A stretch of DNA of 64,000 nucleotides. Origin: Myxococcales bacterium. GTDB lineage: Bacteria > Myxococcota_A > Bradymonadia > UBA7976 > UBA1532. Position 1 is the stretch's first letter. Each line of letters opens with the position of its first letter. Shown here one piece after another: positions 7,702-16,120 of this stretch. The stretch is from contig JACKDL010000018.1 in assembly GCA_020633555.1 (NCBI GenBank), positions 83,819 to 147,818 of the forward strand. The letters are read 5' to 3'. The translations under genes and the position numbers were made by a program. Under the pieces are notes generated by a model. That model searched no databases, was not told where the DNA came from, and worked only from the letters and a program-made list of their open reading frames with translations.

Positions 7702-9860
7702 TGACCGCCAAGGACCAAGAGCAGCCGCTGCTGTCTGCGTGGCTCGACATCGCGTGGAAGCACAAGTGGTTGATGCTGGCCTTTGCAGGGCTGGTGCTCG
7801 GCTCGACGGTCCTCTACACCCGCTCGCAGACGAAGCTGTACCGCGCGGCGACGCAGGTGGTCATCGATCTGGTGGCGCCCCAGTACCTTCCGCGCCGCGG
7901 CGCCGAGGTGGTGCAGCTCGGCACCGGGAACGCCTGGAGCACCGTCGAGTTCTTTGAGACCCAGTACCGCATCATCCGCAGCCGCCAGGTGGCGGCCATG
8001 GTGGTGGAGCGGCTGGGGCTTCAGCACGACCTGGACTTCCTGGGGATTTCGCAGATCGAGGATCCCGAGGAGCGCGCCCAGAAGCTGGCGAGCGTGGATC
8101 CGGTGGCGGTGCTGGCGGGCCGCGTGGACGTGGAGCCCGTCGAGGACAGCCACGTGGTGTTCATCCGGGTGAAGGACACGGTGCCCAAGCGGGCCGCGCG
8201 CCTCGCCGACGCCGTGGCGGAGGCGTACGGCGATCTCAACGTGAACCGAAAGGTCAGCGCCGCGGGTGAGGCCGTGGAGTGGCTCCGGGCTCAGGCGTCG
8301 GCCATGGACCAGGACCTGAAGGTGGCCCGCGATGCGCTGCTGGCGTTCAAGCGGGACAATGGGATCCTGACGGCCTCGCTGGAGGATCGCCAGAACCTGC
8401 TGGGGACGGATCTGCAGGAGGCCCAGCGGGCGCTGCGGACCGTGCAGCAGGAGAACGCGGTCTTGGAGTCCCAGTACCGGCAGGTGCAGAGCCTGTCCGT
8501 CGAGGACGCCATGCGGTCGGTGCCGCAGGTGCTGGGCAACGGGCTGATTCAGGTGCTCAAGCAGCAGCTCGTTCAGCTCGAGAATGATCGGGACGAGCTG
8601 CTGAAGCGCTACCTGCCGAAGCACCCCGACGTGCGGGTGGTGGACGAGCAGATCAAGCGCGTCAATCGGGCGCTGGCCCAAGAGGTCAAGGGCATCTCGA
8701 AGAGCATCGAGCGTGAGTACGCGGCGGCGCAGCGCGCCGAGAGCAAGGCCGCTGGCGAGGTGGCTCGGCTGGAGCGCGAGGCGCGGACGCTGCAGGGCAA
8801 GGAGCTGGAGTACAAGCGCCTTGAGGGGGCGGTGGAGTCGAAGAAGACCCTGCACGCCGATCTGTTGCTGCGCCTGAAGGAGGCGGAGCTGCAGGCGCAG
8901 GCGAAGGCGAACAACGTGCGGATCCTGGACCGTGCGCTGGTGCCGACCCTGCACATCTGGCCCCGGCTGGGCCTGAACCTGGCGGCGGCCGCGGTGTTGG
9001 CGCTGCTGGGGGGCATCGCCCTGGTGTTCCTGGTGGAGCAGCTCGACAGCTCGGTGCGCTCGCAGGAGCAGCTCGAGCAGGAGTATGGGCTGACCTTCCT
9101 GGGGATCGTGCCGGCGGTGCGCAACCGCGAGAAGCAGACCCCCGGGGGGCATCCGGATCGCTACATCCTGGAGAACCCCAACAGCACGGCGGCGGAGTGC
9201 GTCCGGACCATCCGGACGAACCTGCTCTTCATGGCGCCCGAGCGCGAGATGCGCTCGATCCTGGTGACCAGCCCAGGGCCCAAGGAGGGCAAGACCTACA
9301 CCTCGGTGAACATCGCGTCGACGATGGCCCTGTCGGGGAGCAAGGTGCTGCTGGTGGACGCCGATCTGCGCCGGGCGCGGGTGCATGGCGTGTTCGATCA
9401 CCCGAACGACCGGGGGATCACCAACCTGGTGATGAACAACGACGCCGACGTCTCGAAGCTGGTGCGACCCAGCGGGATCGACAACTTCGACGTGATGTGC
9501 GCCGGGCCGCTGCCGCCCAACCCCGCCGAGCTGCTGCACAGCGAGGGTTTCAAGAAGGCATTCCAGAAGCTCCTGGACCACTACGATCGGGTCATCTTCG
9601 ATTCGCCGCCGGTGGTGTCGGTGACGGATCCGCAGATCCTCGGGCAGCTGGTGGACGGGGTGGTCCTGGTGGTGCACTCCAGCCGGACCAGCAGGCACGC
9701 GCTGGCCAAGGGCGTGCGGCTGTTGCGAGACGTGAACGTGCGGATCTTCGGGGCGCTGCTGAACGGCGTTGAGCTGAAGAACCGCGGGTACAGCCGCTAC
9801 TACTATCGCTACTACGGGCGGCACCCATACTCCTCGAACATCGAGGAGCAGCAGTCCTGA
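7701..9860 (+). CDS. Polysaccharide co-polymerase / tyrosine autokinase (Wzc/BY-kinase type)
   Basis: The product has 719 residues. It has an N-terminal Wzz domain with a first membrane helix near residues 20-38, a long periplasmic coiled coil (about residues 190-420, rich in Glu/Lys/Gln) and a GNVR-like segment ending VRILDRALVP. A second membrane helix lies near residues 430-450, followed by a cytoplasmic P-loop kinase: Walker A SPGPKEGKT (about 524-532), Walker A' VLLVDADLRR and Walker B VIFDSPPV. The C-terminus has the tyrosine cluster YSRYYYRYYG typical of autophosphorylated BY-kinases. It controls chain length and export of the polymer together with the Wza-like protein. It overlaps the dehydrogenase stop codon. 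Confidence 0.93.
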   Translation: MTAKDQEQPLLSAWLDIAWKHKWLMLAFAGLVLGSTVLYTRSQTKLYRAATQVVIDLVAPQYLPRRGAEVVQLGTGNAWSTVEFFETQYRIIRSRQVAAMVVERLGLQHDLDFLGISQIEDPEERAQKLASVDPVAVLAGRVDVEPVEDSHVVFIRVKDTVPKRAARLADAVAEAYGDLNVNRKVSAAGEAVEWLRAQASAMDQDLKVARDALLAFKRDNGILTASLEDRQNLLGTDLQEAQRALRTVQQENAVLESQYRQVQSLSVEDAMRSVPQVLGNGLIQVLKQQLVQLENDRDELLKRYLPKHPDVRVVDEQIKRVNRALAQEVKGISKSIEREYAAAQRAESKAAGEVARLEREARTLQGKELEYKRLEGAVESKKTLHADLLLRLKEAELQAQAKANNVRILDRALVPTLHIWPRLGLNLAAAAVLALLGGIALVFLVEQLDSSVRSQEQLEQEYGLTFLGIVPAVRNREKQTPGGHPDRYILENPNSTAAECVRTIRTNLLFMAPEREMRSILVTSPGPKEGKTYTSVNIASTMALSGSKVLLVDADLRRARVHGVFDHPNDRGITNLVMNNDADVSKLVRPSGIDNFDVMCAGPLPPNPAELLHSEGFKKAFQKLLDHYDRVIFDSPPVVSVTDPQILGQLVDGVVLVVHSSRTSRHALAKGVRLLRDVNVRIFGALLNGVELKNRGYSRYYYRYYGRHPYSSNIEEQQS

Positions 9861-9868
9861 GCCCCGAG

Positions 9869-11047
9869 GTGGCCAGGGCGGCGGGCTGGCCAGCGAGCTG
9901 GCGGATCGCCTGGGTGCTGCCGAACCTGATCCAGTACCGCGACCGGCTGCGCATGCTGATGCGGATGTCGGCGCGGATCCAACGGCTGTATGTGTTGACG
10001 GCCGCGCTGCCCCCCGAGGTGTCGGCGGAGCTGGCGGCGTGGCCCCGTCTGCGGGTGGTGCCCCTGGGTCGGGCGCGGCTGCGGCCCCGGGCGCACGCCT
10101 GGCTGGACGCCCACCGCGCCCGCCTGGATGTGGTGCACGACACCTTCGGGTTCCTGGCGGACTGGATGGGGGCCCGGCCCGCCGCCGCCGGCGTGGCCTA
10201 CCCCAGCTCGCTCTACACGGACAACGGGGCGTGGCTGGGCGGCATCCGCCGCCGCGCCGAGATGACGTTCGACCTGCACTATGCCAGCCAGCGGGTGCTG
10301 ACCTTCTGGCGGGACCGGCGAGCCGGCGCCGCCGCGCGGCCGCTGATGGTGCTGGGGGACGGGCATGGCGAGGGCTACGAGGCGTGGCACCCGGGGGTGG
10401 CGCGCGGGGGAATCCGGGTGGTGCCCTCTGAGGTGGACACCGACGTCTTCCATCCGGCGGCGAGCCGGCCTGCGGGACCGCCCACGGTGCTGTTCACGGG
10501 CAGCCTGCTGCGCACGAAGGGGCTGGGCGTGGTGCTCGAGGGGATGGGCCTGGTGCGCGCGGGTGGGCAGCCGGAGGCGCGGCTGAAGCTGCTCGGGCCG
10601 GTGCCCTCGCGGGAGCGGGCGTGGTTCGACCTGGCGGTGGCGCGGTCGGGACTGACGGCGCCGGCGCTGGAGGCGCCCGGCCGCGTGCCGCACCACACCC
10701 TCGTCGGGCACTACCAGACGGCGGACTTGTATGTGTCGATGTCGCTGTTCGAGGGCTCGCCGCGCAGCGCCCGAGAGGCCTTGGCTTGTGGCTGTCGCGC
10801 CATCCTGTCGGACATCCCGGGTCACCGGGCGTTGGATCCCGAGGGCCGCTTCATTCGCTTCGTGTCAGTTGATGATGTGGCCGGGTTTGCCGCTGCGCTG
10901 GGGGAAGCGTTGGCGGAGGGTGGTCCCGCTGCGGAGGCGCGGTCCGCGGCGGGTGTGGCCCACATGCGCGACGCGCACAGCCTGGGCGCCGTGGCCGAGC
11001 GACTGCTGCGGGAGTACGCGAGCGCACGGGCCGCACCCACCGGCTAG
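9869..11047 (+). CDS. Glycosyltransferase, GT4-like
   Basis: The product has 392 residues and a GT-B fold. The C-terminal half carries the GT4 signatures VVPSEVDTDVFHP, VLFTGSLLRTKGLGVVL, the nucleotide-sugar binding EX7E-type region (FEGSPRSAREALACG) and AILSDIPGH. The N-terminal half is less typical, with many Arg. The start is a GTG 8 bases after the BY-kinase stop; no strong ribosome binding site is seen, so coupling to the upstream gene is likely. It would add one sugar of the repeat unit on the cytoplasmic side. It is the last gene of the plus-strand arm, ending 21 bases from the end of the converging minus arm. Confidence 0.85.
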   Translation: MARAAGWPASWRIAWVLPNLIQYRDRLRMLMRMSARIQRLYVLTAALPPEVSAELAAWPRLRVVPLGRARLRPRAHAWLDAHRARLDVVHDTFGFLADWMGARPAAAGVAYPSSLYTDNGAWLGGIRRRAEMTFDLHYASQRVLTFWRDRRAGAAARPLMVLGDGHGEGYEAWHPGVARGGIRVVPSEVDTDVFHPAASRPAGPPTVLFTGSLLRTKGLGVVLEGMGLVRAGGQPEARLKLLGPVPSRERAWFDLAVARSGLTAPALEAPGRVPHHTLVGHYQTADLYVSMSLFEGSPRSAREALACGCRAILSDIPGHRALDPEGRFIRFVSVDDVAGFAAALGEALAEGGPAAEARSAAGVAHMRDAHSLGAVAERLLREYASARAAPTG

Positions 11048-11068
11048 CGCGGGCGCGCCTGGCGGCGT

Positions 11069-12997
11069 CTACAGGCGGTGTCGGTAGTGCACCAGCCGGT
11101 AGACGGCCCGCGGGCCTGCCCGGTGGGTGAGCACGATGCCCAGCCCCAACCCCATGGAGGCAAAGAAGAGCACCATGGTGGAGAACCGGGCGGTCATGTC
11201 GCTGAACAGCATGAGCAGCGCCCAGCCCGTGAGGCCCGCCGCGGTGGCGCGGAGATCGGCCGCTGCCGCGCGATCGGTCAGGGCGCGGACGTTGCGCCAC
11301 ATGTAGGCCAGGCCGCCGGCGAAGAAGGCGAGGAAGAACAGCAGCCCCAGGGGCCCATGATCCACCAGCACCCGCAGGTAGGTGTTCTCGAAGTTGGGCT
11401 CGTCGCCACGGTCGGCACGCCGGGCGTGGATCCGGCCGACGTGGAAGTGGCGCCAGCCGGCGCGCGGGCCCGCGCCGATGGCCAGGCGGGTGGGCGTGAA
11501 CTCCCGCAGCATGTCCGTCTGGACCTCGACGAGCTGCACCAGATCGTGGGTGGTCTGCTTCGGGCTGAGGCGTGCGTCGCCCCCCAACGCGAGGCCAGCG
11601 ACGAGGATGGCCGTCGCCGTGGCGGCCAGGACGAGGGCTCGCCGCTGGGCCCCGGCGAACAGGGCCACGGCGATGGCTGTGGCCAGCATGCCGGATCGGC
11701 TGAGGGTGACGGCGGCGGTGGCGATGAGCAGGGCGATGGCCACGCTGGCGAGCACCCGCACCCGGCCCTGCGCCCGGCGGAACTGGCTGAGGGCCAGAGG
11801 CAACGCCAGGGTGACCAGGCTGGCCATGAGCAGCGGGCTGTCCTGGGTGCCCTCGGCCTGCACGAAGCGCCCCTCGGCTGCAAAGCCGCCGATGGCCTGG
11901 AGGACGGTGACCGTGCCCGTGAGCGCGACGCTACCCACCAAGGTGCCCGTCAGCAGCCCGCGGCGAGTGGTCACCATGCGGGAGTTGAGGACCAGGTAGA
12001 AGACCACCACCCCGTTGCAGACCCACCACAGCAGGCCGCGCAGGCTGTCGACGGGGAAGCGGGTGGCCAGCAGGAGGGCGGCGCTGATGACGACGAAGCC
12101 GAGCAGGGGCAGGTCCACTGGGGTTCGCAGCGCGTAGATGCGCTCTCGGTTGACCTCGCGGCGCAACAGGTGGATGCCCGCGATGGTGGGCGGGCCCAGG
12201 TAGAGCAGGTTGACGCTGAGGCCGAAGATCGACACCCGCATCGCCTGGTGCACGTCGTTGGGCAGCGCGACGGCCAGGAGCACCAGCCAGCTCAGCAGGA
12301 CCGCCGCGGTGAAGATCCGCGTCATCACCCGCAGGAAGGTGAGGGTGATGAGCTGGAGATCCATGATGACGGAGCGACGGGCGATGTAGAGCACGTCGTA
12401 GAACAGCTTGTGGCGGGGGGTGGTGTAGTAGCCGCCCCGCACCTGCGCCTGCCCGGTGATGCCGGGGCGGACCAGGTAGCGCCGATCGTAGCCGGGGATC
12501 TTGGCCAGCAGGTCCTGGAGGAAGATGGGCCGCAGCGGTCGCGGCCCCACCAGGTTCATGTCGCCGCGAAGGACGTTCAGGAGCTGCGCGAGCTCGTCCA
12601 GGCGGTACTTGCGCAGGAACTTCCCGATGGGCGTGTAGTGGTCTTCGTCCTGCTGGACCAGGCGCTTGCCGATCTTCTGCTCGCTGCCCACCTTCATGGT
12701 GCGGAACTTGAAGATGTGGAAGGTCTTCTGGCCCAGGCCCACCCGATCGCCACGGTACAGGGCTGGCCCCGGCGAGGTGAGCTTCACCGCCAGGGCGATG
12801 CCGATCATGAGCGGCGAGAGGATCAGCAGGCCCAGCAGGGCGCCCAGGAAGTTGTAGGTGCGCGTGACCGCGTCATAGACCGGGCGCGGGCGGATCTGGA
12901 TGGTGCTGGGGAAGACCCGCGTGGCGTGCTCGCCACTGGCGGCCGACGAGCCCAGGCCGAACCAGGCCCTGGCGGCGCGGAGGAGTGGCGGGCTCAT
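11069..12997 (-). CDS. Fusion: priming sugar transferase plus O-antigen polymerase/ligase-like domain
   Basis: One uninterrupted 642-residue frame joins two proteins that are normally separate. Residues ~40-235 are a bacterial sugar transferase (WbaP/WcaJ C-terminal type): a re-entrant membrane helix (FLGALLGLLILSP), IFKFRTM, YRLDELAQLLNVLRGDM with the Asp-Glu pair, VGPRPLRP and RPGITGQAQVRG. It attaches the first sugar phosphate to undecaprenyl phosphate. Residues ~240-642 are polytopic, with 9-11 hydrophobic helices, a large loop after the SRSGMLAT helix and a C-terminal set, as in Wzy/WaaL proteins. The ATG at 12997 overlaps the stop of the asparagine synthase gene (ATGA). An earlier in-frame start (13126) would add only shadow sequence. 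Confidence 0.85.
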   Translation of the reverse strand: MSPPLLRAARAWFGLGSSAASGEHATRVFPSTIQIRPRPVYDAVTRTYNFLGALLGLLILSPLMIGIALAVKLTSPGPALYRGDRVGLGQKTFHIFKFRTMKVGSEQKIGKRLVQQDEDHYTPIGKFLRKYRLDELAQLLNVLRGDMNLVGPRPLRPIFLQDLLAKIPGYDRRYLVRPGITGQAQVRGGYYTTPRHKLFYDVLYIARRSVIMDLQLITLTFLRVMTRIFTAAVLLSWLVLLAVALPNDVHQAMRVSIFGLSVNLLYLGPPTIAGIHLLRREVNRERIYALRTPVDLPLLGFVVISAALLLATRFPVDSLRGLLWWVCNGVVVFYLVLNSRMVTTRRGLLTGTLVGSVALTGTVTVLQAIGGFAAEGRFVQAEGTQDSPLLMASLVTLALPLALSQFRRAQGRVRVLASVAIALLIATAAVTLSRSGMLATAIAVALFAGAQRRALVLAATATAILVAGLALGGDARLSPKQTTHDLVQLVEVQTDMLREFTPTRLAIGAGPRAGWRHFHVGRIHARRADRGDEPNFENTYLRVLVDHGPLGLLFFLAFFAGGLAYMWRNVRALTDRAAAADLRATAAGLTGWALLMLFSDMTARFSTMVLFFASMGLGLGIVLTHRAGPRAVYRLVHYRHRL

Positions 12998-14895
12998 GCG
13001 GCGCGCCCCCCGCGCCAGCGCTGGTTGAAGAGCGCGAAGCACAGCAGGGCCCACAGGGGGCGGCTGTGATCGGCGACCTTCTGCTCGTGTTCCTGGATCA
13101 GGCGCTGCACCTCGGCAGGCTCCCACAGGCCCGTGCGCTTGAGCTGCTCGGCGCTGAGCAGGTCGCGTAGCAGGGGGTTCAGCGGGCCGGACAGCCAGGC
13201 GGCCATGGGCACGTTGAAGCCGGCCTTGCGGCGGCCCAGGAGTGGGGCGGGGAGGTGGGGGGCCAGGGCCTTGCGGAGTACGGCCTTGGTGGTCAGACCG
13301 CGCAGCTTGTAGTGGGCCGGGAGGTCGGCCGCGTGCTGCACCAGCTCGTGATCCAGGAAGGGCACCCGCGCCTCGAGGCCGTGGGCCATGGACATGCGGT
13401 CGACCTTCACCAGGATGTCGTCGGGCAGGTAGATCGCGAAGTCGCTGGCCAGCACGCCGTCGAGCTCGTGCCGGAACCGGCCGCGCTCGAAGACCTCTTC
13501 GAAGAGACGGGCCGTGTCCTCGACCTGGGCGCCGTGCAGGGCCCGTCGCGCGGGATCGCTGAAGAACTCTTTGAAGCGGTAGTGGGCCACGGGCGCCGGG
13601 TGCTCGGCCGCGTGCACGAACTGGCGGGCCTTGAGATCGAAGCTGACCTTGCCGTGGCTGACGGGCAGGCGGCCGACGAGCTGGGGCACCCGGGCGCGCA
13701 GGGCAGAGGGCACCTGGCGGTACCAGGCCCCCAGGCGCCAGGCGAAGTGGGTGCGGTAGCCGGCGTACAGCTCATCGCCGCCGTCGCCCCCGAGGCTGAC
13801 CGTCACGTGGCGGCGGGCCAATCGCGACAGGTACCACAGCGGGATGGCGCTGGAGTCGGCGAAGGGCTCGTCCATGGCCTCGGTGAGCGGGCCCATGAAG
13901 GTGTCGGGATCGGGGCGGACCACCTCGACGTGGTGCTCGGCCCCGAAGGCCTGGGCGGCGATGGCGGCGTACTGGCGCTCGTCATAGCCGGCCTCTTCGA
14001 AGCCGATGGTGAAGGCCTTGACCGGGCCTGAGCTGGCCTGGGCCATGGCCCAGAGGACCGCTGAGCTGTCGATGCCGCCGCTGAGGAACATGCCCAGGGG
14101 CACGTCGGCGATGAGCCGGCGCTTCACCGCGGTCTGGAGGCGGTCCAGGGTCTGCTCGGCGGCCTCCTCGAAGCGGGGCGCGCGGCGGGCCGGGCCCTGG
14201 CTGTGGAAGCGCTGGCGCCAGTAACGCCGCAGCGTCACGCCGCCCGTCGGGGTCCAGGTGAGGGTGTGGGCGGGCGGCAGCTTCTTGATGCCGCGCAGCA
14301 GGGTGCGGGGCCCCGGGCTGTAGGTCAGGCCCAGATAGTCGTGCATCGCCTGGAGATCGATGCCGTCGTCCAGCACGCCCGCAGCGAGCAGCGCCTTGAC
14401 CTCGCTGCCGAAGACGACCCCGCCGTCCGCAGTGACACCATAGAACACCGGCTTGATGCCCAGCCGATCGCGGACGACGAGCAGGCGCTGGGCGTCGGCG
14501 TCCCAGATCGCGAAGGCGAACATGCCGATGAGGCGGTCGACCATGGCCGCGCCGTGCACCTGGTACAGGTGCAGCAGCACCTCGGTGTCGGTGCGGGTCT
14601 CGAAGCGGTGGCCCTGGGCCTCGAGCTCTGCGCGCAGGGTGAGGAAGTTGTAGATTTCGCCGTTGAAGATGATCTGCACCCGGCCGCCCGGCAGGGCCAT
14701 GGGCTGGCGCCCGACGGTGCGGGTGTCGAGGATGCTCAGTCGGCGATGGCCCAGGCCGATGGCGGCGGCTGCAGAGGTGCCGATCCACAGGCCCGCGTCA
14801 TCGGGCCCGCGGTGGCTGAGGGTGTCGCGCATGGCGGCCAGGCGCTCGGCGCTGACCACCGGGGTGCGCCCGGCGTAGCCAACCAGCCCACACAC
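12994..14895 (-). CDS. asnB: Asparagine synthase (glutamine-hydrolysing)-like amidotransferase
   Basis: The product has 633 residues. The N-terminal Ntn-type glutaminase begins directly at a GTG giving (M)CGLVGYAG, so Cys2 becomes the catalytic nucleophile after Met removal. The C-terminal ATP pyrophosphatase domain has the P-loop FLSGGIDSS and SLGGDGGDELYAGY. Both active sites appear intact. The GTG lies 2 bases after the stop of the GT4 gene and its own stop overlaps the fusion-protein start. Such AsnB paralogues are common in exopolysaccharide clusters, where they are thought to amidate uronic-acid sugars. That role fits the neighbouring sugar dehydrogenase but is inference; true asparagine synthesis is not excluded. 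Confidence 0.9.
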   Translation of the reverse strand: MCGLVGYAGRTPVVSAERLAAMRDTLSHRGPDDAGLWIGTSAAAAIGLGHRRLSILDTRTVGRQPMALPGGRVQIIFNGEIYNFLTLRAELEAQGHRFETRTDTEVLLHLYQVHGAAMVDRLIGMFAFAIWDADAQRLLVVRDRLGIKPVFYGVTADGGVVFGSEVKALLAAGVLDDGIDLQAMHDYLGLTYSPGPRTLLRGIKKLPPAHTLTWTPTGGVTLRRYWRQRFHSQGPARRAPRFEEAAEQTLDRLQTAVKRRLIADVPLGMFLSGGIDSSAVLWAMAQASSGPVKAFTIGFEEAGYDERQYAAIAAQAFGAEHHVEVVRPDPDTFMGPLTEAMDEPFADSSAIPLWYLSRLARRHVTVSLGGDGGDELYAGYRTHFAWRLGAWYRQVPSALRARVPQLVGRLPVSHGKVSFDLKARQFVHAAEHPAPVAHYRFKEFFSDPARRALHGAQVEDTARLFEEVFERGRFRHELDGVLASDFAIYLPDDILVKVDRMSMAHGLEARVPFLDHELVQHAADLPAHYKLRGLTTKAVLRKALAPHLPAPLLGRRKAGFNVPMAAWLSGPLNPLLRDLLSAEQLKRTGLWEPAEVQRLIQEHEQKVADHSRPLWALLCFALFNQRWRGGRAA

Positions 14896-14896
14896 G

Positions 14897-16120
14897 TCAG
14901 CGGCTCTCCACCACAGCCTGCAGCATGGCCTCGTAGCGGTCGACGACCACCTTGTGGCTGTGCTCGGCCACCACATGGGCCCGCGCGTTCTCGCCCTGCT
15001 GCCGGGTGAGCGCGCGGTCTTCGTAGGCGGCGCGGATGGCGGCGGCCAGGGCCTTGGGATCCTCGGGCGGCACCACGTGCCCGCAGCGGGCGGTGTGGAT
15101 GAGGGCCTCGGCGTCGCTGCCGGCGTCCACCCCGGCGATGATGGCGCGGCCCGCGGCCATGATGCCGAACATCTTGGAGGGCACGCTGGTGCCCGCCATG
15201 CCGTGGCGCAGCGGGGCCAGGCCCACGTCGGCGGCCGCCAGCAGATCGGGCAGCACCTCGCGGGGCTGGACGGGCAGGCGGATGACCCGCGCGTCGTCTC
15301 CGAGCTCGCGGTCGATCATCGGTCGGGCCTGACCGTCGCCCACCATCATCAGGCGCAGGGCCGGCAGGTCCGCGAGCAGCCGCCAGGCCTCGACCACCGT
15401 CTCGAGGCCCTGGCTGTAGCCCATGCGGCCGCTGAACTGCACCACGAAGGCGTCTTCGAGCCCGTGAGCCTTGCGGAACGGGTTGCCGGCCTGCGGGCGC
15501 GGCTGGATGAAGTCGGTGTCCGTGTAGTTGGGGATGACCGCGATCTTGTCGTCGGGCACGCCCTTGTCGAGGAGGTAGCTGCGGAAGCCCTCGCTGATCA
15601 CCGACAGGGTGTGGGCCTTGCGGTAGACGAAGGCCTCCAGCCGCTCGAAGGCGGCGATCATCTGCGGGTTGGTGAGCACGCCCAGCCGGACCGCGGCCTC
15701 GGGGAACAGGTCCTGCAGGTTGTAGACGAAGGGCACCCGCCGCATGCGCGAGAGCGCGTAGTCCACCAGCCCCAAGGTCAGGGGCGGCGAGGGGGTGAAG
15801 ATGACGTCCACCTCGCGGACGAGCTGGCTGACCATGAAGGCGGTGGCGGTGAAGGACGCGTAGTTGGCCATCTTGGCCACGGCGCCGCCCTCGGGGGCAT
15901 AGATGTAGGTGCGCAGGATCCGCACGCCGTTGCGCGTCTCGCGGGCCAGGGCCTTGCCTCGGTACGCGTCGTCGATGCGGCCCGTCTCGTGGTGCGGGAA
16001 GGCGCAGACCACGGTGACCTGGTGACCACGGGCCACGAGGCCCTCGGCCATGCCGGTCATGAGGGGCGCGTTGCCGAGCTTGTCCGGGTAGTAGTTCAGC
16101 GCCAGCAGCAGGACGTGCAT
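14897..16120 (-). CDS. Glycosyltransferase, WbuB-like GT4
   Basis: The product has 407 residues. The N-terminal domain starts MHVLLLALNYYPD with a glycine turn and APLMTGMAEGLVARGHQVTVVCAFPHH, the pattern of WbuB-type (amino-sugar transferase) GT4 enzymes. The C-terminal domain carries NYTDTDFI, FVVQFSGRMGYSQGLE and VPSKMFGIMAAGRAIIAG. The expected donor is a UDP-linked amino sugar, but specificity is not shown. Its ATG overlaps the stop of the upstream TPR-ligase gene (TGATG). Confidence 0.88.
   Translation of the reverse strand: MHVLLLALNYYPDKLGNAPLMTGMAEGLVARGHQVTVVCAFPHHETGRIDDAYRGKALARETRNGVRILRTYIYAPEGGAVAKMANYASFTATAFMVSQLVREVDVIFTPSPPLTLGLVDYALSRMRRVPFVYNLQDLFPEAAVRLGVLTNPQMIAAFERLEAFVYRKAHTLSVISEGFRSYLLDKGVPDDKIAVIPNYTDTDFIQPRPQAGNPFRKAHGLEDAFVVQFSGRMGYSQGLETVVEAWRLLADLPALRLMMVGDGQARPMIDRELGDDARVIRLPVQPREVLPDLLAAADVGLAPLRHGMAGTSVPSKMFGIMAAGRAIIAGVDAGSDAEALIHTARCGHVVPPEDPKALAAAIRAAYEDRALTRQQGENARAHVVAEHSHKVVVDRYEAMLQAVVESR

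Noticed and set aside
11078..13069. A 663-codon plus-strand open frame
   Set aside because: It is antisense to the sugar transferase fusion gene, whose codon and motif evidence is clear.
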